A stretch of DNA of 64,000 bases from VBDM01 sp041496705 (GTDB taxonomy: Bacteria > Pseudomonadota > Gammaproteobacteria > Burkholderiales > SG8-39): the NCBI GenBank assembly GCA_041496705.1, contig JBGQFD010000007.1:1-64000 (forward strand). The letters are read 5' to 3'. The position numbers and the translations under genes were made by a program. Position 1 is the first letter of the stretch. Each line of letters opens with the position of its first letter. Below the pieces are notes generated by a model. The model saw only the letters and a program-made list of their open reading frames with translations, did not search any database and was not told the origin of the DNA. Shown here piece after piece: positions 1 through 8,451 of the stretch.

Positions 1-530
1 ATGCTGGCGGCGACACTACCAACTCGATCAAGCAGGCCGCCGAGTTCGGCATCGTCAAGGGCGGACAAAGCCTCGCCGGCATGCTGGTGTTTATCAGCGA
101 CATACACGGCCTCGGCCTCGACAAGGCTCAAGGGCTGATCTTCACCGAGACCTTCTACTGGGACCTGAACGACCAGACGCGCGCCTTCGCCCGGCGCTTT
201 GCCGCAGCGAACGGCGGGAAATACCCGACCATGGTGCAAGCGGGCGTGTATTCGACGATCACGCATTACCTCAAGGCGGTCGAAGCCGGCAAGACCGACG
301 ACGGCACCAAGACGATCGCCAAGATGAAGGAACTGCCCACCGACGATCCGCTCTTCGGCAAGGGACGCGTACGCGCCGACGGGCGTAAGCTGCATCCGGC
401 GTATCTGGTGGAAGTGAAGAAGCCCTCGGAGTCCAAGGGACCCTACGACTATTACAAGATCCGCGCCACGATTCCGGCCGACCAGGCGTTTCGGCCGATG
501 AGCGAAGGCGGGTGCCCGCTAGTCAAGTAA
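1..530 (+). CDS. Branched-chain amino acid ABC transporter substrate-binding protein (C-terminal part)
   Basis: The reading frame is open from base 3 and ends at TAA 528-530, so the N-terminal half with the signal peptide lies outside the window. The visible part resembles the second lobe of LivK/PBP type-1 receptors: AAEFGIVKGG, then TETFYWDLND, TRAFARRFAAANGGKYP and a HPAYLVEVKKPSES segment near the end. Such proteins bind small organic ligands in the periplasm and hand them to LivH/LivM. The permease genes livH and livM follow directly, which supports the assignment. The ligand cannot be read from sequence; many betaproteobacterial members bind aromatic or short-chain acids rather than leucine. 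Confidence 0.85.
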   Translation, partial: AGGDTTNSIKQAAEFGIVKGGQSLAGMLVFISDIHGLGLDKAQGLIFTETFYWDLNDQTRAFARRFAAANGGKYPTMVQAGVYSTITHYLKAVEAGKTDDGTKTIAKMKELPTDDPLFGKGRVRADGRKLHPAYLVEVKKPSESKGPYDYYKIRATIPADQAFRPMSEGGCPLVK

Positions 531-531
531 C

Positions 532-613
532 GCTAAAGGCGGACGCTGCGCGCCGCTTTAGCTTCGCGAGATCGAACGGACGGCGTATGAGTCCCGCCGC
601 CGTTCATCTCGCG
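532..613 (+). other. Two consecutive mRNA hairpins between the binding protein and livH
   Basis: The first hairpin pairs GCTAAAG (532-538) with CTTTAGC (556-562). The second pairs 565-585 with 595-613 in three helices of 8, 6 and 5 bp, interrupted only by single bulged bases C573 and A580, with a 9-nt loop at 586-594. Neither is followed by a T-run, so they are not classical terminators. Structures at this place in transporter operons often protect the upstream message and lower permease expression; that role is inferred here. Confidence 0.6.
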
Positions 614-636
614 ACTTGGTTTGAGATTCTCTGACC

Positions 637-1521
637 GTGGAGATCTTCGGCATTCCCACGCAGGCGCTGTTCGGGCAGCTGCTGATCGGGCTGATCAACG
701 GCTCGTTCTACGCGCTCCTGTCGCTGGGCCTCGCCGTCATCTTCGGCCTGCTCAACATCATCAACTTTACGCACGGCGCGCAGTACATGATAGGGGCGTT
801 CTGCGCGTATTTTCTTTTGACGAAACTCGGCCTGGGATACTGGTGGGCGCTGGCGATCACGCCTATCGTCGTGGGCATCGTCGGCATGGTCATCGAGCGG
901 CTGATGCTTTCCCGGCTCTACAAACTCGACCATCTGTACGGGCTACTGCTCACCTTCGGCCTGGCGCTCATCTTCCAGGGGCTGTTCCGCAACCAGTACG
1001 GAACTTCGGGAATTCCGTACGCGATGCCGCAGGAACTCTCGGGCGGGCGCAACCTCGGCTTCATGTTCCTGCCGAACTACCGCGCCTGGGTGATCATCGC
1101 CTCCCTCGCGGTGTGCATCGCAACCTGGTTCGTCATCGAGAAGACCAAGCTCGGCTCCTATTTGCGCGCGGCAACCGAGCACCCGGCGCTGGTGCAGGCC
1201 TTTGGCATCAATGTGCCGCGGATGATCACCCTCACCTACGGCTTCGGCGTGGCGCTCGCGGCCTTCGCCGGGGTGATGGCCGCGCCGATCTACCAGGTGA
1301 ACCCGCTCATGGGCGCGGATCTCATCATCGTCGTGTTCGCCGTAGTGGTGATCGGCGGCATGGGTTCGATCATGGGGTCTATCGTCACCGGGTTCGCGCT
1401 GGGGCTGATCGAGGGACTCACCAAGGTGTTCTATCCCGAGGCGTCGAACACCGTGATCTTCATCATCATGGCGATCGTGCTGATGATCAAGCCTGCCGGT
1501 CTCTTCGGTACGCAGCGATGA
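637..1521 (+). CDS. livH: Branched-chain amino acid ABC transporter permease LivH
   Basis: This 294-residue, very hydrophobic protein is one of the two permease subunits of a HAAT-family importer in the inner membrane. The N-terminal part has the family pattern INGSFYALLSLGLAVIFGLL followed by NFTHGAQYM. The C-terminal half has the EAA-like stretch YLRAATEHPALVQAFGINV, which docks the ATPase, and a GGMGSIMGS motif. The start is GTG 637, about 100 bp after the binding-protein gene; no strong ribosome-binding site is visible. It is followed 14 bp later by livM. Confidence 0.92.
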   Translation: MEIFGIPTQALFGQLLIGLINGSFYALLSLGLAVIFGLLNIINFTHGAQYMIGAFCAYFLLTKLGLGYWWALAITPIVVGIVGMVIERLMLSRLYKLDHLYGLLLTFGLALIFQGLFRNQYGTSGIPYAMPQELSGGRNLGFMFLPNYRAWVIIASLAVCIATWFVIEKTKLGSYLRAATEHPALVQAFGINVPRMITLTYGFGVALAAFAGVMAAPIYQVNPLMGADLIIVVFAVVVIGGMGSIMGSIVTGFALGLIEGLTKVFYPEASNTVIFIIMAIVLMIKPAGLFGTQR

Positions 1522-1535
1522 GGGGGCGCTAGAGC

Positions 1536-2504
1536 ATGTCGGCCGTGTCGGAGGGTGAAGGAGGGATCGCGGTGGCCGCCGGACAGACGCACCATCGTGT
1601 CGCCGCTGCGCTGATGATCGGCTTCTTCGCGCTTGCTCCGCTCATCGCCTATCCGGTGTTCCTCATGAAGGTGATGTGCTTCGCGCTGTTCGCCTGCGCC
1701 TTCAACCTGCTCATCGGCTACGGGGGGCTCCTGTCCTTCGGCCACGCCATGTTTCTCGGCACCGCCGGGTATGCCTCGGCGCACGCCGCCAAGGTGTGGG
1801 GATTCCCGCCGGAATTCGCCATCCTGTTCGGCACGGCGTGCTCGGCGCTGCTGGGGCTAGTCACCGGGCTGCTGGCGATCCGCCGCCAGGGCATCTACTT
1901 CGCGATGATTACGTTGGCACTCGCGCAGATGATGTATTTCTTCTATCTTCAGGCGCCGTTCACCGGGGGGGAGGACGGCATCCAGGCGGTACCACGCGGC
2001 AAGCTCTTCGGGCTGATCGATCTGAGCAACGCCTGGGCGATGTACGGACTCGTATTCGCCGTGTTCGTCGGCGGCTTTGTACTCATACAGCGTGTGGTGC
2101 ACTCGCCCTTCGGCCAGGTGCTCAAGGCGATCCGCGAGAACGAGCCGCGCGCCTTGTCGCTGGGCTACGACGTCAATCGGTACAAGCTGCTCGCCTACGT
2201 ACTCTCGGCGACGCTCGCGGGCCTCGCGGGCGCGACCAAGACTCTGGTGTTCGAGCTCGCCTCGCTCACCGACGCGCACTGGACCATGTCGGGCGAGGTG
2301 GTGCTGATGACGCTGCTCGGCGGACTGGGCACGGTGTTCGGTCCGGTGGTCGGCGCGCTCATCATCATCTCGATGGAAAACTACCTCGCCCAGCTCGGCT
2401 CCTGGGTGACGGTGGTGCAAGGCGTGATCTTCGTGATCTGCGTACTCACCTTCCGTCGCGGCGTGGTCGGTGAGTTGGGGCACTGGCTGAAGAAGCCGTT
2501 GTAG
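1536..2504 (+). CDS. livM: Branched-chain amino acid ABC transporter permease LivM
   Basis: This 322-residue membrane protein is the second permease subunit. Recognisable family features are LIGYGGLLSFGHAMFLGTAG near residue 60, the EAA-like loop VLKAIRENEPRALSLGYDV around residue 190, and MTLLGGLGTVFGPVVGA near the C-terminus. ATG 1536 follows livH by 14 bp and is preceded by a purine-rich GAGGGGG. The ATPase genes livG and livF do not follow: a gene on the opposite strand ends 3 bp downstream. They probably lie upstream of the window or elsewhere. Confidence 0.92.
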   Translation: MSAVSEGEGGIAVAAGQTHHRVAAALMIGFFALAPLIAYPVFLMKVMCFALFACAFNLLIGYGGLLSFGHAMFLGTAGYASAHAAKVWGFPPEFAILFGTACSALLGLVTGLLAIRRQGIYFAMITLALAQMMYFFYLQAPFTGGEDGIQAVPRGKLFGLIDLSNAWAMYGLVFAVFVGGFVLIQRVVHSPFGQVLKAIRENEPRALSLGYDVNRYKLLAYVLSATLAGLAGATKTLVFELASLTDAHWTMSGEVVLMTLLGGLGTVFGPVVGALIIISMENYLAQLGSWVTVVQGVIFVICVLTFRRGVVGELGHWLKKPL

Positions 2505-2507
2505 GCT

Positions 2508-3731
2508 TCAGATCACTTTCGTTCCGGCGAGCCGCTCGAGCTCGTCTTCGTTCATTCCCAGAAGGTCGGCGAGGACTTCGCGCGTGTGCTGCCCGAGGAG
2601 GGGTGGGGGATTTTCGTAGGTCACCGGTGTTTCGGAGAAGCGCATCGGGCTGGCGATTCCGGGCAGCGTCCCGGAGAGCGGGTGCGGCATTTCGATCTTC
2701 AGTCCGCGATGTCGCACCTGCGGGTCCTCGAAGACCTCGCGATAGTCGTTGATCGGCCCACACGGAACGTTGGCGGCCTCGAGCTCCGCGATCCATTGCC
2801 GGCTCGGACGCCTGCTGATGATCTCGCGCACCAGCGGGATGAGGGTTGCGCGATTTCTGATGCGGCCGGGCATGCTGGCGTAACGCGAATCGGCGGCAAG
2901 CTCCGGCCGGCCCGCGACCTTGCAGAAACTCGCGAACTGGCCGTCGTTGCCGGCCGCGAGAATGACGTGACCGTCGGCGGTCGCGAACACCTCGTACGGA
3001 AGCAGGTTGGCGTGCGCGTTGCCGTAGCGCCCGGGCACCTTGCCCGAGGTGAAGTAGTTGAAGATCTGATTCGCGCCGAAGGCGACGATGGTGTCGAGCA
3101 GCGCCAAATCGATGTACTGCCCCTCGCCGGTGCGCTCGCGATGCGCGACCGCCGCGGTGATCGCGAGCGCCGCGTACATCCCCGTGAGGACATCGGTAAT
3201 GGCGATGCCCACTTTCTGCGGACCGCCCCCCGGAAGGTCGTCGCGCTCTCCGGTGATGCTCATGAGGCCTCCCATGCCCTGGAAAATGAAGTCGTAGCCC
3301 GGGCGCTGCGCGTAGGGCCCGCTCTGGCCGAAACCGGTGACCGAGCAATAGACGATTTTCGGGTGGATGTTCTTCAGGTCTGCGTACGCGAGCCCGTACT
3401 TGGCGAGGCCGCCGACCTTGTAGTTTTCGATCACCACGTCGGATTTCAGGGCAAGCTCGCGTGCGATGCGCTGGCCTTCCGTGTGGCCAATGTCCAGGGT
3501 GACCGACTTTTTGCCGCGGTTGACCGAAAGGAAATACGCCGATTCGTGCGTTTCCTTACCGGCCTTGTCCTTGAGGAAAGGCGGACCCCAGTCGCGGGTG
3601 TCGTCGCCCGTGCCGGGCCGCTCGATCTTGATCACCTCGGCGCCGAGATCGGCGAGACTCTGCGACGCCCAAGGCCCGGCGAGCACACGGGTGAGGTCGA
3701 GGACGCGGATATGCGATAACGGGCGGGACAT
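2508..3731 (-). CDS. Class III CoA-transferase (CaiB/BaiF family)
   Basis: This 407-residue protein belongs to the formyl-CoA transferase/CaiB family, which moves CoA from an acyl-CoA to an organic acid through an aspartyl-CoA intermediate. It opens with IRVLDLTRVLAGPWASQSLA and continues with LGAEVIKIERP. The likely catalytic Asp is about residue 180, in AITDVLTGMYA. The Met at 3731 is chosen because the family starts just before this motif; an in-frame Met at 3761 would add 10 unconserved residues. It faces etfB across a short divergent promoter region. The substrate is unknown; context suggests acyl-CoA degradation. Confidence 0.85.
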   Translation of the reverse strand: MSRPLSHIRVLDLTRVLAGPWASQSLADLGAEVIKIERPGTGDDTRDWGPPFLKDKAGKETHESAYFLSVNRGKKSVTLDIGHTEGQRIARELALKSDVVIENYKVGGLAKYGLAYADLKNIHPKIVYCSVTGFGQSGPYAQRPGYDFIFQGMGGLMSITGERDDLPGGGPQKVGIAITDVLTGMYAALAITAAVAHRERTGEGQYIDLALLDTIVAFGANQIFNYFTSGKVPGRYGNAHANLLPYEVFATADGHVILAAGNDGQFASFCKVAGRPELAADSRYASMPGRIRNRATLIPLVREIISRRPSRQWIAELEAANVPCGPINDYREVFEDPQVRHRGLKIEMPHPLSGTLPGIASPMRFSETPVTYENPPPLLGQHTREVLADLLGMNEDELERLAGTKVI

Positions 3732-3741
3732 GGCGGGCCTA

Positions 3742-3810
3742 CGGATTATATCGGGCAGCATCGCGGGCCGCCGGCCTCGGCGCTGCGGCGCAGCATTGGA
3801 ATATAATCCG
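3742..3810. promoter_or_regulatory. Mirror-image divergent promoter region (CoA-transferase / etfBA)
   Basis: TATAAT occurs on the plus strand at 3802-3807, ahead of etfB, and on the minus strand at 3745-3750, ahead of the CoA-transferase gene. Each lies inside a 10-base element, CGGATTATAT (3742-3751) and ATATAATCCG (3801-3810), which are exact reverse complements. No convincing -35 box is visible 17 bp upstream of either. The etfB side has a good ribosome-binding site, GGAGAGGA at 3822-3829. The minus-strand leader would be only about 7 nt. Confidence 0.55.
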
Positions 3811-3835
3811 CGGTGCCATCCCGGAGAGGAAATCG

Positions 3836-4588
3836 ATGAAAGTCCTGGTCGCGGTCAAGCGCGTGGTCGACTACAACGTCAAGGTGCGCGTCAGGGGCGA
3901 CGGCTCCGGCGTCGAGACGGCCAACGTCAAGATGTCGATGAACCCCTTCGACGAGATCGCGGTCGAGGAAGCTCTGCGCCTAAAGGAAGCCGGGACCGCG
4001 ACCGAGATCGTCGCGGTATCGTGCGGCCCGCAGGCCTGCCAGGAAACCCTGCGCACCGCGCTCGCCCTGGGTGCAGACCGCGCCATACTTGTCGAGACAG
4101 ATGTCGAGCTGCAGCCGCTCGCGGTGGCGAAACTGCTGCGCGCGATCGTGCAGAAGGAAAGTATTCAGCTCGCCATTCTCGGCAAGCAGGCCATCGATGA
4201 CGACTGCAACCAGACCGGCCAGATGCTGGCGGGGCTGCTCGGTTGGCCGCAGGCAACCTTCGCCTCGAAAGTGAAAATTGCCGGCGGCAAGGCCGACGTG
4301 ACGCGCGAAGTCGACGGCGGGCTGGAAACCATTTCCATCAAGCTGCCGGCCGTGGTGACGACCGACTTGCGCTTGAACGAGCCGCGCTACGTGACGCTGC
4401 CCAATATCATGAAAGCGAAGAAGAAGCCCTTCGAGACGCTGAAGCCCGACACCCTCGGCGTGGACATCGCGCCGCGCCTGAAGACGCTGAAAGTCGAGGA
4501 GCCGCCCAAGCGCAAGGCGGGAACGAAGGTGCCCGATGCCAAGACGCTGGTCGCAAAGTTGCGCAATGAAGCGAAAGTGATCGCATGA
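3836..4588 (+). CDS. etfB: Electron transfer flavoprotein beta subunit
   Basis: This 250-residue protein is the small subunit of the FAD/AMP-containing ETF heterodimer, which accepts electrons from acyl-CoA dehydrogenases and passes them to ETF-ubiquinone oxidoreductase. Typical segments are MKVLVAVKRVVDYNVKVRV at the N-terminus, SMNPFDEIAVEEALRLKE, the signature LGKQAIDDDCNQTGQMLA and VTTDLRLNEPRYVTLPNIMK. ATG 3836 has a GGAGAGGA ribosome-binding site. The stop overlaps the etfA start by 4 bp (ATGA). The matching quinone reductase gene is at 12324-13967. Confidence 0.97.
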   Translation: MKVLVAVKRVVDYNVKVRVRGDGSGVETANVKMSMNPFDEIAVEEALRLKEAGTATEIVAVSCGPQACQETLRTALALGADRAILVETDVELQPLAVAKLLRAIVQKESIQLAILGKQAIDDDCNQTGQMLAGLLGWPQATFASKVKIAGGKADVTREVDGGLETISIKLPAVVTTDLRLNEPRYVTLPNIMKAKKKPFETLKPDTLGVDIAPRLKTLKVEEPPKRKAGTKVPDAKTLVAKLRNEAKVIA

Positions 4589-5517
4589 ACATCCTGGTTC
4601 TCGCCGAGCACGACAACCAATCGCTCAAACCGGCGACGCTCAACACCGTTGCGGCCGCAACAAAGATCGGCGGCGATATCGTCGTGCTGGTGGCTGGCTC
4701 GGGATGCGGCGCGGCGGCGAAGGCCGCGAGCGGGATCGCCGGTGTGAAGAAGGTACTCGTAGTCGACGCGCGCCACTACAAGGACCAGCTCGCCGAAAGT
4801 CTCGCGACGCTCGTCGTCGCGCTCGCGCCCGGCTACACGCACGTCCTGGCGCCCTCGACTTCGTTCGGCAAAAACCTGACCCCGCGGATCGCCGCCCTGC
4901 TCGACATCGCGCAGGTATCCGACATCGTCGAAGTGAAAAGCCCCGACACTTTCGTTCGGCCGATCTATGCGGGCAACGCGCTCGCCACAGTGCAGAGCCA
5001 GGACAAGATCAAGGTGATCACCGTGCGCACGACCGGTTTCGACGCGGTTGCCGCGAGCGGCGGATCGGCGGTGATCGAGACTGCACAGGGGCTCGCCGAT
5101 TCCGGACTGTCTTCGCTCGTCGGCCGCGAGCTCACGAAATCGGAACGCCCCGAGCTGACCTCGGCGCGCGTCATCGTATCCGGCGGCCGCGGCATGGGCT
5201 CGGGCGAGAGCTTCAAGATCCTCGAGCCGCTCGCCGACAAGCTCGGCGCCGCCATGGGCGCGTCGCGCGCGGCGGTGGATGCGGGTTTCGTGCCCAACGA
5301 CTGGCAGGTGGGGCAGACCGGAAAAATCGTGGCACCCGAACTCTACGTCGCCGTCGGCATCTCCGGCGCGATCCAGCACCTGGCGGGCATGAAGGATAGC
5401 CGCGTCATCGTCGCCATCAACAAGGACGAGGAAGCGCCAATTTTCCAGGTCGCGGATTACGGTATCGTCGGCGACCTGTTCCAGGTGGTCCCCGAACTGG
5501 TGAAGGAGCTGGGCTAG
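4585..5517 (+). CDS. etfA: Electron transfer flavoprotein alpha subunit
   Basis: This 310-residue protein carries the FAD of ETF. The N-terminal domain begins MNILVLAEHDNQSLKPATLN. The C-terminal FAD domain shows the expected signature: VSGGRGMGSGESF, then LAXXLGAAMGASRAAVD, GQTGKIVAPELYVAVGISGA and IQHLAGMKDSRVIVAINKD. The length is normal. It overlaps etfB by 4 bp, so the pair is translationally coupled, and an acyl-CoA dehydrogenase follows after 14 bp. Confidence 0.97.
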   Translation: MNILVLAEHDNQSLKPATLNTVAAATKIGGDIVVLVAGSGCGAAAKAASGIAGVKKVLVVDARHYKDQLAESLATLVVALAPGYTHVLAPSTSFGKNLTPRIAALLDIAQVSDIVEVKSPDTFVRPIYAGNALATVQSQDKIKVITVRTTGFDAVAASGGSAVIETAQGLADSGLSSLVGRELTKSERPELTSARVIVSGGRGMGSGESFKILEPLADKLGAAMGASRAAVDAGFVPNDWQVGQTGKIVAPELYVAVGISGAIQHLAGMKDSRVIVAINKDEEAPIFQVADYGIVGDLFQVVPELVKELG

Positions 5518-5531
5518 CACAGGAGTCGCTC

Positions 5532-7322
5532 ATGAGCGAATACGTCGCGCCGCTGAAAGACATGCAGTTCGTGCTGAAGGAACTCGCCGGGCTCGACGAG
5601 ATCGGCAAGCTCCCGGGATGCGAAGAGGTGAGCGCGGAGCTGGTCGGCCAGGTGCTCGAGGAGGCCGCCAAATTCGCCGGGGGCGTGCTCGCGCCGCTCA
5701 ACAAGTCGGCCGATACCGAAGGCTCGAAGTGGTTCAACGGGGCGGTCACCACACCCAAGGGTTTCAAGGAGGCGTACCGGCAGTTTATCGAGGGCGGCTG
5801 GAACGGCCTGCAGCTGCCCGCCGAGTACGGTGGCCAAGGGCTGCCGAAGATCGCCTCGACGCCGGTCATCGAGATGTGGAAGTCGGCGAACCTGTCGTTT
5901 TCGCTGTGCCCGATGCTCACTGCCGGCGCGGTCGAAGCCCTGCTCCTGCGCGGCTCCGCGTCGCTAAGAGAGACCTATCTCAAGAAGATGGTCGCGGGGA
6001 CCTGGACCGGGACCATGAACCTCACCGAACCGCAGGCAGGGTCAGACCTCGCCCTGGTGAAGACGCGCGCCGACCACGAAGGCGATCACTACCGCATCCG
6101 CGGCCAGAAGATTTTCATAACCTACGGCGAGCACGACCTCGCCGAGAACATCGTGCACATGGTGCTCGCGCGCACCCCGGACGCGCCCCAGGGCGTGCGC
6201 GGAATCTCGCTCTTCGTCGTGCCGAAATTCAACGTCAACAAGGACGGCTCGCTGGGGGCGCGCAACGACGTGAAGTGCGCTTCGATCGAGCACAAGCTCG
6301 GCATTCACGCGAGTCCCACCGCGGTGATGATCTACGGCGAGAAGGAAGGCGCGCTCGGCTATCTCGTCGGTGAGGAGAACCGCGGCCTGGAATACATGTT
6401 CATCATGATGAACGCGGCGCGCTTCGCCGTAGGCCTCGAGGGCCTGTCGATCTCCGAGCGCGCCTATCAGCAGGCGCTCGGGTATGCGAAGGAGCGCGTG
6501 CAAAGCCGCGACCTCTCGGGCGGAGGCGAGGCGGTGCCCATCATCCGCCACCCCGACGTGCGCCGCATGCTGATGAGCATGAAGGCGCAGACCGAGGCGA
6601 TGCGCGCACTCGCCTACGTAGTGGGCGCGGCGATGGACAGGATGCTGCACCACGCCGACAAGGAAGAGCGCGCACGCAACCAGGCCTTCGTCGATTTCAT
6701 GATCCCCATCGTCAAGGGCTGGAGCACAGAAACCGGCATCGACGTGGCCTCCACCGGCATCCAGGTGCACGGCGGCATGGGCTTCATCGAGGAGACGGGC
6801 GCGGCGCAGTACCTGCGCGACGCGCGCATCACTACCATCTACGAAGGCACCACCGGCATCCAGGCGAACGACCTCGTCGGCCGCAAGATCGCCCGCGAAG
6901 GCGGGGCGACGGCGAAGGAAATCCTCAAGGCGATGCGCAAGGTCGAAGCCGAACTCGGCAAGGCGGGCGGCGAGGAGATGAACGCGATACGCAGCGCTTT
7001 TTCGGCCGCCCTGAGCGCGGCGGAAGAATGTGTCACCTGGATCGCCGCCAGCTACGCTACCGATGTCAAGGCGGTGCACGCCGGCGCCGTGCCGTTTCTG
7101 ATGCTGATGGGGATCGTTTGCGGGGGCTGGCAGATGTCGCGCGCCGCGCTGGTCGCGCGACAGCGCCTGATCGAAGGCAAGGGCGACAAGTCCTTCCACG
7201 AGGCGAAGGTCAAGACCGCGCGCTTCTACGCCGACCACTTGCTCACGCGGGCACCGGGCCTGCGCGACACCGTCGTCAAAGGGGCCGCTGGCGTGATGGC
7301 GCTGGCGGAGGAGCAGTTCTAG
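5532..7322 (+). CDS. Acyl-CoA dehydrogenase of the long (about 600 aa) class
   Basis: This 596-residue flavoenzyme oxidises an acyl-CoA to the enoyl-CoA and gives electrons to the ETF encoded just upstream. It has the extra N-terminal segment (MSEYVAPLKDMQFVLKEL) and extra C-terminal domain of the long class, to which DmdC (methylmercaptopropionyl-CoA dehydrogenase) also belongs. The FAD-binding pattern MNLTEPQAGSDLA lies near residue 160. The catalytic base is probably the Glu of TTIYEGTTGIQAND near residue 440. The chain length or identity of the substrate cannot be read from sequence, so no gene symbol is given. ATG 5532 follows AGGAG. Confidence 0.92.
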   Translation: MSEYVAPLKDMQFVLKELAGLDEIGKLPGCEEVSAELVGQVLEEAAKFAGGVLAPLNKSADTEGSKWFNGAVTTPKGFKEAYRQFIEGGWNGLQLPAEYGGQGLPKIASTPVIEMWKSANLSFSLCPMLTAGAVEALLLRGSASLRETYLKKMVAGTWTGTMNLTEPQAGSDLALVKTRADHEGDHYRIRGQKIFITYGEHDLAENIVHMVLARTPDAPQGVRGISLFVVPKFNVNKDGSLGARNDVKCASIEHKLGIHASPTAVMIYGEKEGALGYLVGEENRGLEYMFIMMNAARFAVGLEGLSISERAYQQALGYAKERVQSRDLSGGGEAVPIIRHPDVRRMLMSMKAQTEAMRALAYVVGAAMDRMLHHADKEERARNQAFVDFMIPIVKGWSTETGIDVASTGIQVHGGMGFIEETGAAQYLRDARITTIYEGTTGIQANDLVGRKIAREGGATAKEILKAMRKVEAELGKAGGEEMNAIRSAFSAALSAAEECVTWIAASYATDVKAVHAGAVPFLMLMGIVCGGWQMSRAALVARQRLIEGKGDKSFHEAKVKTARFYADHLLTRAPGLRDTVVKGAAGVMALAEEQF

Positions 7323-7396
7323 GAACGTAGCAGGAACGACAGCGGCTCCGGATTCGCTGCTAAACTCTGGGCCCCGTTCCTTCCGCGAGAAATCAA

Positions 7397-8197
7397 GTGC
7401 CGCGAATCGCATTCGTGCTTCTCATTTCTGCGGCGCTGGTCGCTTGCTCGACACGACCCGTGGCGCCTGCGGCGGTCGTTTCCGAAATGGCGCCGACGGG
7501 CAAGCTGAGAGCCGCGATCAATTTCGGAAACCCGGTGCTCGCGGCTAAGGATCCGGCTACCGGGGAGCCGCGCGGCGTGTCGGTCGATCTTTCCCGGGAA
7601 CTCGCGGCCCGACTAGGCGTGCCGGTGGAGTTCATCGCGTATCAGGCTGCCGGTAGGGTGGTGGAGGGGCTGAAGGCCCACGCTTGGGACGTCGCCTACG
7701 TGGCCATCGATCCGATGCGCGGGGCGGATATGTATCAGTCGCCGCCCTACGTGGTAATCGAGGGCGCGTACCTCGTTACAGCCGGATCGCCGATCAGGAG
7801 CAACGCCGAGGTCGACCGCGAAGGCGCGCGGGTGGTGGTCGGGCAGGGCAGCGCCTACGATCTGTTCCTATCGCGCGAGTTGAAACGGGCGAAGATCATA
7901 CGCGTGGCGACTTCGGCGCTCGTGGTCGATACGCTGCTTGCGCAAAAGATCGAGGTCGCCGCCGGGGTGAGGCAGCAGCTCGAAGCCGACGCAAAGCGCG
8001 TTTCGGGCGTGCGCCTGCTCGAAGGCCGATTCATGGTGATCAATCAGGCGATGGGCGTGCCCAAGGGCCGCGACGCCGGCGCGAGATACGTCCACGATTT
8101 CATCGAGGAGATGAAGGCCTCTGGTTTCGTCGCCCAGGCGCTGCAGCGGCACGGCGTCGAAGGTGCTGCCGTCGCGCCTGCGGGGGATGCTCGCTAG
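7397..8197 (+). CDS. Solute-binding lipoprotein, family 3 type
   Basis: This 266-residue protein has a short lipoprotein signal, MPRIAFVLLISAALVACS, with lipobox LVAC, so it is probably anchored to a membrane facing the periplasm. The mature part resembles family 3 periplasmic binding proteins for amino acids or small acids: GKLRAAINFGNPVLA, SVDLSRELAARLGVPVEFI and WDVAYVAIDPMRGADMYQSPPY. The start is GTG 7397. No permease or ATPase gene is adjacent, so it is either an orphan receptor or a sensor component. The ligand is unknown. Confidence 0.8.
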   Translation: MPRIAFVLLISAALVACSTRPVAPAAVVSEMAPTGKLRAAINFGNPVLAAKDPATGEPRGVSVDLSRELAARLGVPVEFIAYQAAGRVVEGLKAHAWDVAYVAIDPMRGADMYQSPPYVVIEGAYLVTAGSPIRSNAEVDREGARVVVGQGSAYDLFLSRELKRAKIIRVATSALVVDTLLAQKIEVAAGVRQQLEADAKRVSGVRLLEGRFMVINQAMGVPKGRDAGARYVHDFIEEMKASGFVAQALQRHGVEGAAVAPAGDAR

Positions 8198-8254
8198 TTC
8201 CAGGGTTAAAGAGGCAGCAGCAGGCACGGATGCTGCTTCGGTTAAGGCAGGTAC

Positions 8255-8283
8255 TTGCCTTGCCGCAATCGCTGAAAGATAAT
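8255..8283 (+). promoter_or_regulatory. Candidate sigma-70 promoter upstream of the Ser/Thr kinase gene
   Basis: TTGCCT (8255-8260) and GATAAT (8278-8283) are separated by 17 bp and match four and five of six consensus bases. It lies in the 254-bp AT-richer gap before the kinase gene and would give a leader of about 160 nt. No other element in this gap is clear. Confidence 0.45.
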
Positions 8284-8451
8284 TCCGTGTCGAGTGGCGG
8301 TCTTGGACGATGTGACGGAATTCTTTGTTTTCTTGAAGATTTTGGTTTGTTCTCGCCCTAAATGATAAAGCTCCCCGCTGATCGGGTTGGTGCAACTTCC
8401 TCCGTGATTCGACCCTGCGGCCGGATCGGGATAGCTGTTTCGAGCTAGAGC

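Noticed and set aside
2586..3719. Long plus-strand frame opposite the CoA-transferase gene
   Set aside because: It has no recognisable motif and mirrors a clear CaiB/BaiF protein on the minus strand.
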